Numbered from the stretch's first letter, positions 8,194-16,768 are shown. The stretch is 64,000 bases of DNA from Bacillota bacterium (GCA_023439505.1 JAEXNR010000037.1:62001-126000), one strand, 5' to 3'. The notes: generated by a model not told the origin, from the letters alone. A program made the numbers and translations.

Positions 8194-9051
8194 ATGGAGA
8201 CAGCAGTATTGTCAGATATTCATGGTAACTATGTAGCGTTGGAACGATGCCTGGAATATGCATTTTCACAAAACATTGGTACATTTATTTTTTTAGGGGA
8301 TTACATTGGCGAATTAGCATATCCTGAAAAGACCATGCAGATTTTATATGATTTGAATGATAGATTTGAATGTTATTTTATCAAAGGAAATAAGGAAGAC
8401 TATTGGCTGGGTTATAGAACTGAAGGGGAACAAGGTTGGAAAGACAAAGATTCAACGACGGGTTCACTTCTATATGCATATAAAGCGCTTAAAATCAGTG
8501 ATATAGATTTCTTTGAAAAACTTCAAATTGTAATGACACTAAAGCTAAATGGTTTACCTGATTTTACTCTATGTCATGGTTCACCACGTAATAATAATCA
8601 AAAATTACTGCCTAATGATGATAGGACAATTGAGGTTATAAACAATATGGAAACACCTATCATATTATGCGGACATTCGCATATACAGAGAAAGTTTATA
8701 CATAATGAGAAATGCGTTTTGAATCCAGGCTCGGTTGGTGTACCTCTTTTTAGTAAAGGTGAGACACAGTATATGATTTTACATGGAAATAACGGAAAAT
8801 GGGTGGAGGAATTTATCAGCTTAAAATATGACGTAGAGAGAGTAATCCTAGATATGCATGAGGAGAAACTTGATGAACATGCACCTTATTGGAGTAAGAT
8901 AACTGAGCATATCTTACGTGGTGGCAATACATCCCATGGAACAGTGTTATCACGGGCTATGGAATTATGCAGAGAAGAAACTGGAAAATGTGTGTGGCCG
9001 GATATCCAAGAAGAATATTGGGAGCAGGCGGTTAATGAGATGATAGAATGA
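8194..9051 (+). CDS. YfcE-type metallophosphatase family protein
   Basis: Calcineurin-like metallophosphoesterase of about 285 residues. The metal-ligand blocks are in order: SDIHGN (D-x-H) at the N-terminus, FLGDYIG (GD), KGNKEDYW (GN[H/K]E), CHGSPRN and CGHSHIQ (GHxH), and LNPGSVGVP, the block used for dimanganese binding in YfcE/MJ0936-like phosphodiesterases. The region after residue 200 is an extension without recognised motifs. ATG 8194 follows GGGAGA. Natural substrate unknown; relatives cleave phosphodiesters in vitro. Confidence 0.87.
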   Translation: METAVLSDIHGNYVALERCLEYAFSQNIGTFIFLGDYIGELAYPEKTMQILYDLNDRFECYFIKGNKEDYWLGYRTEGEQGWKDKDSTTGSLLYAYKALKISDIDFFEKLQIVMTLKLNGLPDFTLCHGSPRNNNQKLLPNDDRTIEVINNMETPIILCGHSHIQRKFIHNEKCVLNPGSVGVPLFSKGETQYMILHGNNGKWVEEFISLKYDVERVILDMHEEKLDEHAPYWSKITEHILRGGNTSHGTVLSRAMELCREETGKCVWPDIQEEYWEQAVNEMIE

Positions 9052-9095
9052 GAGCTCCTAGCTTGCGTGATATGAGAAATAGGAGGAAGTAAGGC

Positions 9096-9320
9096 ATGGC
9101 AATATTTTATCTTGTAAGACACGGACAACCAGATTGTAGCCCTTGTGATGAACTAGGATATATCGGACATGGAAATATTTGGAACCACTTTCTGAAGAAG
9201 GGGTAGAACAAGCAGAACGGATGGCAAAGGATGTAGGGTTATTGGGAGCAGACATTATTGTTTCATCACCTTATACCAGAGCTTTGCAAAGGTAGAAATA
9301 TTTTCTGTGGTGGTATACTT
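9096..9320 (+). pseudogene. histidine phosphatase relic with frameshifts
   Basis: ATG 9096 has AGGAGG upstream and begins a normal phosphoglycerate-mutase-like protein with the RHG motif intact (FYLVRHGQPD). A frameshift near 9175-9185 moves the reading to LEPLSEEGVEQAERMAKDVG and SSPYTRALQ, both standard family segments, and a second shift at about 9290 leads into EIFSV before the similarity is lost. The C-terminal half with the second catalytic His is absent. It sits directly before a broken Nudix gene, matching the order of the pair at 5.4-6.5 kb. Confidence 0.75.
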
Positions 9321-9368
9321 AATGAGTACATGGTGGGAAATTAGAAATTTGTGGAGAAAATAGCCTTA

Positions 9369-9654
9369 ATGAATCGTACAGAAAATGTGGAATTGACCGC
9401 ACTATGTTTGATACATAGAAAAAATCAATATTTATTACAAGACAGAGTGAAAAACGATTGGGGAGGCTTTACATTGCCTGGGGGGGCATATTAAAGGCAA
9501 AATGCATTGGGTTAGTAAAGAAGAATTATCAAATGTGAATTTGGTAAATGATTATGATCAATTACTCCAGGTAATACTTGACGATAACTTAAATGAATTT
9601 CAATATGTTATTGAAGATAAAAGAATGGAAGGTTATATTAAAATAGTAAATTGA
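9369..9654 (+). pseudogene. Nudix hydrolase relic with Nudix box deleted
   Basis: The N-terminal part (VELTALCLIHRKNQYLLQDR and GGFTLPGG) is a clear 8-oxo-dGTP diphosphatase-type start. Immediately after LPGG the frame breaks, and the C-terminal part reappears in another frame as KMHWVSKEELSNVNLVNDYDQLLQ, ending at TGA 9652-9654. About 70 codons, including the catalytic Nudix box, are missing, so this is an internal deletion and cannot be active. Confidence 0.75.
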
Positions 9655-9681
9655 CAATATTTGAATTTGTGGGGTATAAGA

Positions 9682-10278
9682 ATGATTCAAGGGATTGCTG
9701 TTTTCGGGTTGAATGGAGGCGGGAAATCGACTCTAACTCATGCGTTAGCAAAACAAATAGGTTATTTTGAAATAGACGTGGAAGATTATTATTTTCCTGA
9801 GCAAAGAGAATCAAGAAATTGGGCTTTAGAAAATAACAGTATAATTGATACAGAGCATTTAGACGAACTACCTTTTTCTAATCCTAGAACAAAGAGTGAA
9901 GTACAAACTGCAATTATGGAGAATATAAAGACTCATCCTAGGTTTATTATTTCTGGAGTTACAATGAATTGGAGTAATGAAATTCTTTCTAGTATTGATA
10001 TTGCTTTTTGGGTTCAAACGCCACTTGAAGAAAGATTGAAGAGAATTCAAGCGAGGGAAGAAAAAAGGTTCGGAACAAGAGTTCTTGATGGTGGCGATAT
10101 GTTTGCACAACAAATGGAATTCCGAAAAGTAGTAAGAAATCGAGATTCAAAAACAGTTGAAGAAAGTGCAATAAAACTTGGTTGTCCCGTTATTGTAATT
10201 GATGGAACATTATCTGTGATACACAATCTAGAAAAAATTATAGATAATCTAAATCATTCAAATAACGCCAGAAATTAA
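9682..10278 (+). CDS. P-loop NTPase, small kinase-like
   Basis: A 198-residue P-loop protein. Walker A is GLNGGGKST at about residues 9-17, followed by HALAKQIGYFEIDVEDYYF, an arrangement of small nucleoside/metabolite kinases in which an acidic residue after the second strand contacts the acceptor. A later ISSIDIAFWVQTPLEERLKRIQAREEKRFG segment has the Arg-rich LID-like pattern of such kinases. ATG 9682 follows GGGG. The substrate cannot be told; AAA-family ATPase is the cautious label. It lies in the same array, with its own ribosome binding site. Confidence 0.75.
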   Translation: MIQGIAVFGLNGGGKSTLTHALAKQIGYFEIDVEDYYFPEQRESRNWALENNSIIDTEHLDELPFSNPRTKSEVQTAIMENIKTHPRFIISGVTMNWSNEILSSIDIAFWVQTPLEERLKRIQAREEKRFGTRVLDGGDMFAQQMEFRKVVRNRDSKTVEESAIKLGCPVIVIDGTLSVIHNLEKIIDNLNHSNNARN

Positions 10279-10660
10279 ATTCAAATTAATTGCCATTTAA
10301 TTCATAAAAATATTGTAATAACGGAGCAAGCACCAGACAGTAGGGGCTGTCACTTGGTTTTATCATAAAATGATGAAAATAGGAAATTCTTCGAAATTTT
10401 ATGCAAAAACTGATATATTACAGGAGAATTATGGTGGAAATAATTAATGTAGTGGTGTAAAATGGAAAAATAAAGAAGGCATTCTGTAATCATGCAACTA
10501 AGTGTTAGTTAATTATAGTAATAGAATAATGATTTTCAATGATACTACCATGAGTAATTACTGCCAGAATCATTGAATAAGTAATACTGATTTTAGGCTA
10601 TGCAATGTAAAGTGGTTTGTAATTGTGAGCAGAGAGAAATGCACTAATGAAAGGAATGTA
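10279..10660. other. AT-rich intergenic gap, weak hairpin only
   Basis: No supported gene. A short inverted repeat GACAG-TAGGGG-CTGTC at 10336-10351 followed by a T-rich stretch could terminate the P-loop gene. An AGGAGA site near 10420 is followed by an ATG with a nine-codon frame only. The rest is AT-rich and probably carries the promoter of the following lipoprotein gene. Confidence 0.4.
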
Positions 10661-11461
10661 ATGAAAAGGTTATATTTTATGGTTAGCATTCTTATAGGTT
10701 GTAACTTGTTTTTAATAAGTTGCAGTAATAAGACGATTACGACGCAAGAAATTACAACAACACCTGCAGCGACACCTGAACCTTTGGTTGTAATAGACGA
10801 TAAAAAAATAATCAACTTGGATTTTATTGAATTCTTTGATAAAGATAATACATACCCGGAGAATTTATACCAAGTAAAACAAACGGATATGAGAAAGATT
10901 TATAAAGTCTATAATTATGATGAATGTGAATTTATGGTTTATGATGGTACGGATGATAACTTACATATTGGATATGGCAAAGATGATAACTATTATTCTA
11001 TCTGCCAGATAGATAATTGGGACGGTGCAATAGACAGAGAGACTTTTGAGCAAAGTAAGTCTTCTATACGTTTTGACACATATGAAAATGTGTTAGGAAC
11101 ATCCGGTATTCATCTATCATTTTGGTCTGGAGCAGCTGCTAGTAATGAATTTTATTTTTATACCGATAAAAAGAGCAAATCACCTGAACTTCTAATATCA
11201 TACTGTACTGGTGGGTTTAGTGAAGCTGATATTGATTTAGATGGAGAAAATGAATTAATTAGCTATGGTGGTGGACTACCTACAAATTTTTTCCTTATTA
11301 TCAAAAGAGATGGTAAAATAATGAAGACAGACTATCTTTATTATAATGGCAAACCTATTTTTTACGATGAAATTATTAAAAAATTTTATATCATTGATGA
11401 ATCAAACTCGAATATATATTTTGAATTTAATAAAGAAGATGGAATACTTTTAGAAAAATGA
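10661..11461 (+). CDS. putative secreted lipoprotein, function unknown
   Basis: About 266 residues with a lipoprotein signal peptide: MKRLYFMVSILIGCNLF followed by lipobox LISC, then a Thr-rich linker (TTPAATPEP). The mature part is acidic with many Asp/Tyr pairs and a segment DIDLDGENELI that looks like an EF-hand-like calcium loop or FG-GAP type repeat; this is only a resemblance. ATG 10661 follows AAAGGA. No family recognised. It would be anchored on the outer face of the membrane. Confidence 0.7.
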   Translation: MKRLYFMVSILIGCNLFLISCSNKTITTQEITTTPAATPEPLVVIDDKKIINLDFIEFFDKDNTYPENLYQVKQTDMRKIYKVYNYDECEFMVYDGTDDNLHIGYGKDDNYYSICQIDNWDGAIDRETFEQSKSSIRFDTYENVLGTSGIHLSFWSGAAASNEFYFYTDKKSKSPELLISYCTGGFSEADIDLDGENELISYGGGLPTNFFLIIKRDGKIMKTDYLYYNGKPIFYDEIIKKFYIIDESNSNIYFEFNKEDGILLEK

Positions 11462-11508
11462 AATGTGAATGTGCCATCGGTAGGATTATATTGAAAAAGT
11501 GGGGGTTC

Positions 11509-11925
11509 ATGATGAAACGTGAATTAGGAATTGCCAGGTGCGGTCTTGCCTGTTGCTTATGTTCGGAAAATGATAAATGCTCTGGTTGTAATACCGGTGA
11601 ATGTCCGGATAAAGACTGGTGTGAAAACCGTAAATGTTCTATTAAAAAAGAAATCAATGCATGCTATGAGTGCACACAGTCCTGCCGGAAAGGATTACTG
11701 GGTAAGATTAAGCCGTATGCGTTTACTCTATTTGTGCAGAAATATGGTCTAGAGAAATTGCTCGATTATCTTGAACTGAATGAAAAGAACGGGGTTGTAT
11801 ATCATCGAGAAGGAATACATGGTGATTATGATGACTTTGAGAATGTGAATGAACTGATGGTATTTATTAAGACGGGTAACAAATTAGTGGGAAATATAGA
11901 AGAGATTACTTATAATTTAATATAA
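11509..11925 (+). CDS. DUF3795 family Cys-rich protein
   Basis: A 138-residue protein with the Cys-rich pattern of DUF3795: ARCGLACCLCSENDKCSGCNTGECPD, then CENRKCSIKK and CYECTQSCRKG, about thirteen cysteines in the first 60 residues, probably binding zinc or an iron-sulfur centre. The second half is a plain helical region. ATG 11509 or 11512 follows GGGGG. The role of the family is unknown. The upstream lipoprotein gene ends just before this gene's leader. Confidence 0.75.
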   Translation: MMKRELGIARCGLACCLCSENDKCSGCNTGECPDKDWCENRKCSIKKEINACYECTQSCRKGLLGKIKPYAFTLFVQKYGLEKLLDYLELNEKNGVVYHREGIHGDYDDFENVNELMVFIKTGNKLVGNIEEITYNLI

Positions 11926-12154
11926 TAGAGGCATATAACTTATGAAAAGAAAATTGTTAGAATAATAAAGTGGTTCGGTGTACATTCAAAAAAACATAAT
12001 ATCCTGATGCAAAAACTACTGATTGTCCCATTTGAAATTAATTACGGTAATTCACTATAAAAATAGGAAAACAGGTGTATCGAAGTATGCCCATATACCA
12101 GAAAATATACACTTGATATATGACAAAGAAATACAAGGGAATGCGGAGGAAAAA

Positions 12155-12268
12155 ATGATAATGAATTGTGAATTTTGGTTGGCATTGAAAGTGAATTTTT
12201 ACGATAATATCGATGAAAATTTATTGAAATTTGCTGTTATTGCTTTTTCTTTTTTATTGATAGTTTAA
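12155..12268 (+). pseudogene. Nudix hydrolase N-terminal stub
   Basis: GGAGG at 12145-12149 precedes ATG 12155 and a 37-codon frame whose NCEFWLALKVNFYDNIDENLLKFAVIA matches the start of a Nudix subfamily (the usual continuation is a strand leading to the Nudix box). The similarity stops at FAVIA and the frame ends 10 codons later. I read it as the broken 5' end of a lost gene. The 230 bases before it hold no convincing gene. Confidence 0.5.
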
Positions 12269-12369
12269 TAATAATCTGGGTTTATAAGTGAGGAAATAGA
12301 CGCGACTGATAAGAAGTCATTGACAATCAATCAACCGAATAATATACTACTTTTTATTGGAGGTGGAAA

Positions 12370-12933
12370 ATGAGAATATCAAAAGAACCTGAAGTTAGAA
12401 AACGAGAAATTGTTGATACTGCAATGAGGCTATTTGCAGATAAGGGGTATGAAGCAACTTCTATAAAAGATATTGCCAAGGCTGTTAATGTTGTACCCGG
12501 TCTATGCTACAATTATTTCAAATCAAAATATGAATTATTTGAATATGCAATTACATTGTATGCGAACGAGTGTACTGCGCCTTTAATAGCAGTTTTAGAG
12601 GGTGAGGAAGAATCATTAGAGATATATTTCAAGAAAATCTTTGATATATTTATTAACAATGATGGAAAAGAAAAATACCATGATTTTTACCATAAAAATG
12701 GAAATCAATTATTTCATAAACAGTTAGAAATAATCCTGAATGATGAATTTCAACCATATATGAAAAAATTTATAGTTAGATTAAATGAGAGAGGATTGTT
12801 ACATGTAGAAGACCCGGATACAGTTTCAAAATTTATAGTATACGGACAATCTCCAATAGTTAATGATGATTCTTTGAGTTCAGAAGAAAAAGCTAAAAAA
12901 GCTATATCAATGATAAAGCTATTATTAAGATAG
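12370..12933 (+). CDS. TetR/AcrR family transcriptional regulator
   Basis: A 187-residue TetR-type repressor. The N-terminal helix-turn-helix is clear: KREIVDTAMRLFADKGYEATSIKDIAKAVNV, then PGLCYNYFKSKYELFEYA, which is the TetR signature up to the fourth helix. The C-terminal ligand domain is diverged, as usual. ATG 12370 follows GGAGGTGG. It precedes an SDR gene by about 95 bases with a strong hairpin between, so the SDR is a possible but unproven target. Confidence 0.9.
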   Translation: MRISKEPEVRKREIVDTAMRLFADKGYEATSIKDIAKAVNVVPGLCYNYFKSKYELFEYAITLYANECTAPLIAVLEGEEESLEIYFKKIFDIFINNDGKEKYHDFYHKNGNQLFHKQLEIILNDEFQPYMKKFIVRLNERGLLHVEDPDTVSKFIVYGQSPIVNDDSLSSEEKAKKAISMIKLLLR

Positions 12934-12939
12934 TAGATG

Positions 12940-12957
12940 CCCCGGAAAAGTCCGGGG
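12940..12957. other. perfect GC-rich hairpin after tetR gene
   Basis: CCCCGGA-AAAG-TCCGGGG forms a perfect 7-bp stem with a 4-base loop. It is followed by an A-rich run on the plus strand and no T tract on either strand, so it is not a standard terminator; it may slow or separate transcripts, or protect an mRNA end. Confidence 0.5.
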
Positions 12958-13029
12958 TAAAAAATAAATTATTGAATGAATAAGTGTCAATGAGCAAGAA
13001 TCAATCACGATAAAATAAGGAGAACGAAT

Positions 13030-13815
13030 ATGACAAATGCAGTATTAATAACTGGAGCAACAAGTGGTCTAGGATTGGCATATGCAAAAGAGTATGCAAA
13101 GGAAGGCTATAATCTTATCATTACGGGAAGGCGGGAAGACAAGATTAAGTACAATGCTATCAATATTGAACAAACATACCATATTAAGGTCAAAGTTCTA
13201 ATAGTAGATTTGGCAAATCAGGAGGGTTTGAATTATCTTCTTGATGAAATCAAGGACGATGAAATTGAAGTGTTAGTAAACAATGCCGGATTTGGTTTAA
13301 AGCCAATATTAGTAGATACGAAGCGAGAAGAGATGGATAGAATTATGTTTCTGCAAATGAATGTAGTGGTTTATTTAACACAGTATATTTTAAAAGAAAT
13401 GCTGGTGCGAAATCGTGGAACAGTCATTAATATATCGTCGGACGGCGCTTTTGCGGTAATGCCTAGAAATGTACTATATTCTTCAACAAAGTTATTTATA
13501 ATAAATCTAACAGAAGGACTCTATATGGAACTGGAGAAATCCAATATTAAGGTTCAGGTGGTATGCCCAGGCTTCATTGATACTGATTTTCATGAAAGTG
13601 CAGGAATGAACGTTATAAAGAAGAAAAAAGGATTTATGAAATTCTCTTTACCAGAAGATATTGTCAGTATAGCGATGAAAGATTTGAGTAAAGGAAAAGT
13701 AGTGTGTGTTCCTGGGATGGAAGCAAAGATAGTTCGCCTTATGGTTCATTTGCTTCCAAGAAAAATGTTTTATAAACTAGCAATTAATTTTACGAGGAAG
13801 AGAAACAAAAAGTAA
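13030..13815 (+). CDS. short-chain dehydrogenase/reductase (SDR)
   Basis: A 261-residue classical SDR oxidoreductase. The NAD(P)-binding motif is TGATSGLG at residues 9-16, the NNAG motif is VLVNNAGFG, the catalytic Ser is in INISSDGAF and the Tyr/Lys pair is YSSTK. TGRREDKI after strand 2 has basic residues that usually favour NADPH; that is inference. The C-terminus carries PRKMFYKLAINFTRKRNKK, a basic tail. ATG 13030 follows AAGGAGA. Substrate unknown. Confidence 0.9.
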   Translation: MTNAVLITGATSGLGLAYAKEYAKEGYNLIITGRREDKIKYNAINIEQTYHIKVKVLIVDLANQEGLNYLLDEIKDDEIEVLVNNAGFGLKPILVDTKREEMDRIMFLQMNVVVYLTQYILKEMLVRNRGTVINISSDGAFAVMPRNVLYSSTKLFIINLTEGLYMELEKSNIKVQVVCPGFIDTDFHESAGMNVIKKKKGFMKFSLPEDIVSIAMKDLSKGKVVCVPGMEAKIVRLMVHLLPRKMFYKLAINFTRKRNKK

Positions 13816-13879
13816 ATGGGATAGTGGAGCAAAGATATTGGATTACTATTGAATAATTAAAATAGCGGGGAGAAATTAT

Positions 13880-14338
13880 ATGTGTTTTGTATGTGATAGA
13901 ATTTCAATGATAAATAATGGAACTAACAAGTATTTTGTTAAGGAGTTAGAAACAGGTTATGTTGTAATTGGAGATAATCAATTGTTTAAAGGATATACGT
14001 TATTTCTATGCAAAGTTCATAAAACAGAATTGAGTATGCTTAATAGAGAATTTAAAATAAAGTTTCTGGAAGAAATGTCTATTGTTGCTGAAGCGGTACA
14101 AAATGCAACTGGTGCTGAAAAGATGAATTACGAAATGTTAGGTAACGGAGATGCACATATGCACTGGCACCTTTTCCCGAGAAGAGAGAATGATTTAGGT
14201 GAGTATGGTGTGAATGGAAAAGGTCCGGTATGGTGGTATCCGAAAGAAAAGATGTATGATGAGGCTACAAAGCCCACAGACGAAGAACTCAATGAATTGA
14301 AGGATGAGCTTTTAAAAGAATTAAACAAATTATTGTAA
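13880..14338 (+). CDS. HIT family protein
   Basis: Histidine-triad nucleotide-binding protein of 152 residues, a superfamily of nucleotide hydrolases and transferases. The triad is HMHWHLFPR (HxHxH), preceded by the family's NYEMLGNGDAH. An N-terminal CFVC pair may bind zinc. A charged C-terminal helix follows. ATG 13880 has GGGGAGA upstream. It ends near the relic of a deaminase gene. Substrate unknown. Confidence 0.88.
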   Translation: MCFVCDRISMINNGTNKYFVKELETGYVVIGDNQLFKGYTLFLCKVHKTELSMLNREFKIKFLEEMSIVAEAVQNATGAEKMNYEMLGNGDAHMHWHLFPRRENDLGEYGVNGKGPVWWYPKEKMYDEATKPTDEELNELKDELLKELNKLL

Positions 14339-14389
14339 GGTAAAATACAATTTACTCAGGAGTATAGAAATAATGGTTAGCCTGATGGA

Positions 14390-14506
14390 AATCCGAGAAT
14401 TTCGAAAATTAGTACATATTTAAATGCAGCAGAAACATTTACATATAGAAGTACTTGTATAAAGAGAAAATATGGGGCGCTCGTTGTTAAGGATGATACA
14501 GTAATT
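14390..14506 (+). pseudogene. deoxycytidylate/cytidine deaminase N-terminal relic
   Basis: The frame starting in PRISKISTYLNAAETF continues TYRSTCIKRKYGALVVKDDTVI, the start of dCMP/ComE-type deaminases, whose next residues should be the S-x-G-Y-N-G and HAE zinc site. These are missing and the frame runs into unrelated sequence up to 14698. No start codon lies in this frame, although AGGAG and an out-of-frame ATG are just upstream. It is a dead 5' fragment. Confidence 0.55.
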
Positions 14507-14685
14507 CTTGAGATGGGGGATGAGCGGACACCCCTAACGCCGACAGTAGAAAATGAAATAAAAAACATGCAAAAGCATCTTAGAATTCAGACTTGTAGTA
14601 GGTCAATGAACCTCGAATCGGATCATCAAAATCACCCTATCTCAGGTCTCTTTACTCGGGAAGTACGTTCCTTTTATCTAAAATA

Positions 14686-14713
14686 TTGCTATTTATAGAT
14701 GATCTGGTATAAT
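14686..14713 (+). promoter_or_regulatory. sigma-A promoter of yjdF
   Basis: TTGCTA at 14686-14691, 16-base spacer, TATAAT at 14708-14713. The expected transcript start (about 14719-14721) coincides with the first strand of the riboswitch P1 stem. Confidence 0.75.
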
Positions 14714-14718
14714 ATAGT

Positions 14719-14830
14719 AACAAAGATAAAAACACATCCCGGTTGGTAGTCCGGGAGTAACAATTTTTTATGTTGTCAGTAACCTGCCTCCTTGGTTGTC
14801 CGTTCTTTGTTCATTAAATCTTAAAGGAGG
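14719..14830 (+). promoter_or_regulatory. yjdF-motif riboswitch (azaaromatic-sensing class)
   Basis: The leader folds with an 8-bp closing stem (AACAAAGA 14719-14726 with TCTTTGTT 14804-14811) and an inner stem CCCGG/CCGGG (14738-14755). It sits directly upstream of a yjdF homologue, the gene for which the yjdF RNA motif is named; that RNA is known to bind azaaromatic compounds. CCTCCTT at 14787-14793 is fully complementary to the Shine-Dalgarno AAGGAGG at 14824-14830, which would give control of translation start. The class call rests on gene context and general layout; I could not align it to the consensus. Confidence 0.75.
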
Positions 14831-14837
14831 GATTATA

Positions 14838-15257
14838 ATGGACAAAGTATCTGGCAGATTGCAAGTGTTTTTTGCAGAGCCTTTTTGGGTAGGGGTTTTT
14901 GAACGGATATCTGACGGCAAACTTTCCGTATGTAAGATAACATTCGGGGCTGAGCCTAAAGACTATGAAGTTCAGGAATTTGTGCTGAAAAATTATTATG
15001 ATCTTTGCTTTAGTCCTTCTGTTGTCACTGAACAAGAAAATAAGGACAGGATTAATCCAAAGAGGCTGCAAAGGGAAGTTAAAAAACAGCTAAGTAATGT
15101 GGGCATTGGAACAAAATCACAACTAGCTCTGAAACTTCAGCAAGAACAAGGCAAAAAGGAAAGAACGAATCGCACTCGTGAACAAAGAGAGGCTGAAAAA
15201 CTATTTCAATTTGATCTGAAACAACAGAAAAGAAAAGAGAAACATAAGGGCAGGTAA
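14838..15257 (+). CDS. yjdF: YjdF family protein (DUF2992)
   Basis: A 139-residue YjdF-type protein: SGRLQVFFAEPFWVGVFER at the start, CKITFGAEPKDYEVQEFVL, and a Lys/Arg/Gln-rich C-terminal helix (KLQQEQGKKERTNRTREQREAEKL...) suggesting RNA binding. The molecular role is not established; the family is induced in other Firmicutes by azaaromatic compounds through its riboswitch. ATG 14838 follows AAAGGAGG. It is transcribed alone, from the promoter at 14686 to the terminator overlapping its stop. Confidence 0.9.
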   Translation: MDKVSGRLQVFFAEPFWVGVFERISDGKLSVCKITFGAEPKDYEVQEFVLKNYYDLCFSPSVVTEQENKDRINPKRLQREVKKQLSNVGIGTKSQLALKLQQEQGKKERTNRTREQREAEKLFQFDLKQQKRKEKHKGR

Positions 15258-15270
15258 CTGCCCTTTTCTC
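15248..15270 (+). terminator. rho-independent terminator of yjdF
   Basis: GGGCAG-GTAA-CTGCCC followed by TTTTCTC. The stem overlaps the last codon and stop of yjdF (15255-15257), so termination is immediate. Confidence 0.85.
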
Positions 15271-15423
15271 ACAATCCAGATAATTAAATAAAAAATAAAA
15301 TGGTAATTTTGATCATGCATACACGATAATAGGATTGATGGTCATATTATAAAAAAAGATGAAAAGATATGTCCAAATTGGGGTATATTATAGTTTGAGA
15401 TAAAGCAAAGGAGGGTTTCAGCT

Positions 15424-15771
15424 ATGAATAAGTTTAAGTTTAAGGATTATTTTTATGAGCCTCAGGGGAAAATTGCCAAGCGAATGATTTTCAAAAGCGA
15501 TAATGTAATTGCCTTTGTCCTTAACATTGCAAAAGGGGAGATTCTTCCGGGACATACCCATCTGGAATCAACTCTTTTCCTTCAAATTATGGAGGGGAAT
15601 GCCAAGGTTATAACGGATGGCAGGGAAACCTCATTGCAGGTGGGTGAGCTAATGCAGGTTGATGGGCAGGAAAGTCTGCAGGTGATAAACACCGGTGAAG
15701 ATGTCTTGCGCCTTTACGTCACAATTTCACCAATGGGTTCAGAGGCCTTTGCAACAGATGCCAATGTTTAA
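15424..15771 (+). CDS. cupin domain protein
   Basis: A 115-residue single-domain cupin. Motif 1 is PGHTHLESTLFLQIMEG (H-x-H, then Glu four residues later), and motif 2 is the shorter LQVGELMQVDGQESLQVINTG, where the usual second His is not obvious. Such small cupins bind a metal and act as isomerases, dioxygenases or sensors; this one cannot be placed more precisely. ATG 15424 has AAGGAGGG upstream and the gene ends before a strong terminator. Confidence 0.85.
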   Translation: MNKFKFKDYFYEPQGKIAKRMIFKSDNVIAFVLNIAKGEILPGHTHLESTLFLQIMEGNAKVITDGRETSLQVGELMQVDGQESLQVINTGEDVLRLYVTISPMGSEAFATDANV

Positions 15772-15800
15772 CGGGGATCTTTCCTTCTTGCCATAGTAAA

Positions 15801-15839
15801 TAGAGCCCATAGCGTAATACGATTGGGCTCTATTTCTAT
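15801..15839. terminator. bidirectional terminator between cupin and XRE genes
   Basis: TAGAGCCCA (15801-15809) pairs perfectly with TGGGCTCTA (15824-15832), followed by TTTCTAT. It lies between convergent genes and could serve both strands. Confidence 0.8.
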
Positions 15840-15893
15840 CCGGACCACAGATGGGTGAGATTTTATGGCTTGACTTACCATAGCTTCCTTAAC

Positions 15894-16589
15894 TTATAGC
15901 TCGCTTAAATAAATCATATCAGTTATATCCGCAACACGCGTCTTTCTGCCTTTTTTTATGGTTAATATGCCACAATCATAACTTTGAAGGATACCTTTTA
16001 TTTCATTGCCGTCAGTAAAAAATCTCGTCAGAAGATCGCATTCACGATTAAGAACACATTTTTTACCATGTAGTTCATTGATAACCAGATCAAAATCTGC
16101 ATCATATTCTATTGTGCTGTAAATATGACCCTTATTAGCTGGCACTTGAATAATGTCGTAAGATTTTATAGCTTTTCTTTTAATTATGAACCATTTTACT
16201 TGTCCATGAAGTAACCTTTTTCCGTAAAAATATTTGTCATCATATCCGAGTATTTTTACTTTCCAGCCATCGCTTAAGAAAAGCTCTAAAAATTTAAATT
16301 GTATAAAACACCATTTTCTTAAGACGGTATTTAATAAACCATCTTCTGCCTGATCAGAATAATTCACGGCTGCTAATGGGATGATTTCATCAATTTTATC
16401 ATTTACCAGGTAATCCAGACTTACACCAAAAAGCTGTCCTATGATAATTAAATTATCAATATCGGGTAACGAATTTCCCGACTCCCATTTGGACACTGCC
16501 TGTCTGCTGACATGACATTTTTCTGCTATATTCTCTTGCGATAACCCCCTTGTTTTACGAAGCCTTTCTAATTTGTCGGCAAATTTCAT
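15894..16589 (-). CDS. XRE family transcriptional regulator
   Basis: A 231-residue regulator with an N-terminal Cro/CI-type helix-turn-helix (ADKLERLRKTRGLSQENIAEKCHVSRQAVSKWESGNSLPDIDNLI), a very common clostridial type in which the last helix ends QLFGVSLDYLVND. The C-terminal 150 residues have no recognised family; they may be a ligand or dimer domain. ATG 16589 has GGAAGGAG upstream. It is divergent from a degenerate MBL-fold gene and a membrane protein gene, either of which may have been its target. Confidence 0.88.
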   Translation of the reverse strand: MKFADKLERLRKTRGLSQENIAEKCHVSRQAVSKWESGNSLPDIDNLIIIGQLFGVSLDYLVNDKIDEIIPLAAVNYSDQAEDGLLNTVLRKWCFIQFKFLELFLSDGWKVKILGYDDKYFYGKRLLHGQVKWFIIKRKAIKSYDIIQVPANKGHIYSTIEYDADFDLVINELHGKKCVLNRECDLLTRFFTDGNEIKGILQSYDCGILTIKKGRKTRVADITDMIYLSEL

Positions 16590-16741
16590 ATGTAATGCTC
16601 CTTCCGGTTAATACTTATATCATAATTGAAATCTTACAAAATATCAATATACCAGTCATTTCGTTTGTTAACTGTTAGTTGCTATGCTGACAAATGGCCG
16701 ATAAATGAGAATAATATTGTATTTGCGCGCTGTAAGGTAAT

Positions 16742-16768
16742 CTGATTGAATTAGGCTGATTCAATCAG
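16742..16768. other. 10-bp perfect inverted repeat upstream of MBL relic
   Basis: CTGATTGAAT (16742-16751) pairs with ATTCAATCAG (16759-16768) around a 7-base spacer, in the gap between the divergent XRE gene and the MBL relic. There is no T tract, so an operator is more likely than a terminator. Confidence 0.4.

Noticed and set aside
12023..12154. Frame starting at TTG 12023 upstream of the Nudix stub
   Set aside because: No ribosome binding site, and only the part from 12155 has a recognisable family start.
14513..14698. Open frame of 61 codons just before the yjdF promoter
   Set aside because: It is the tail of the frame that contains the deaminase relic; composition is not coding-like beyond 14510 and no site precedes the ATG.
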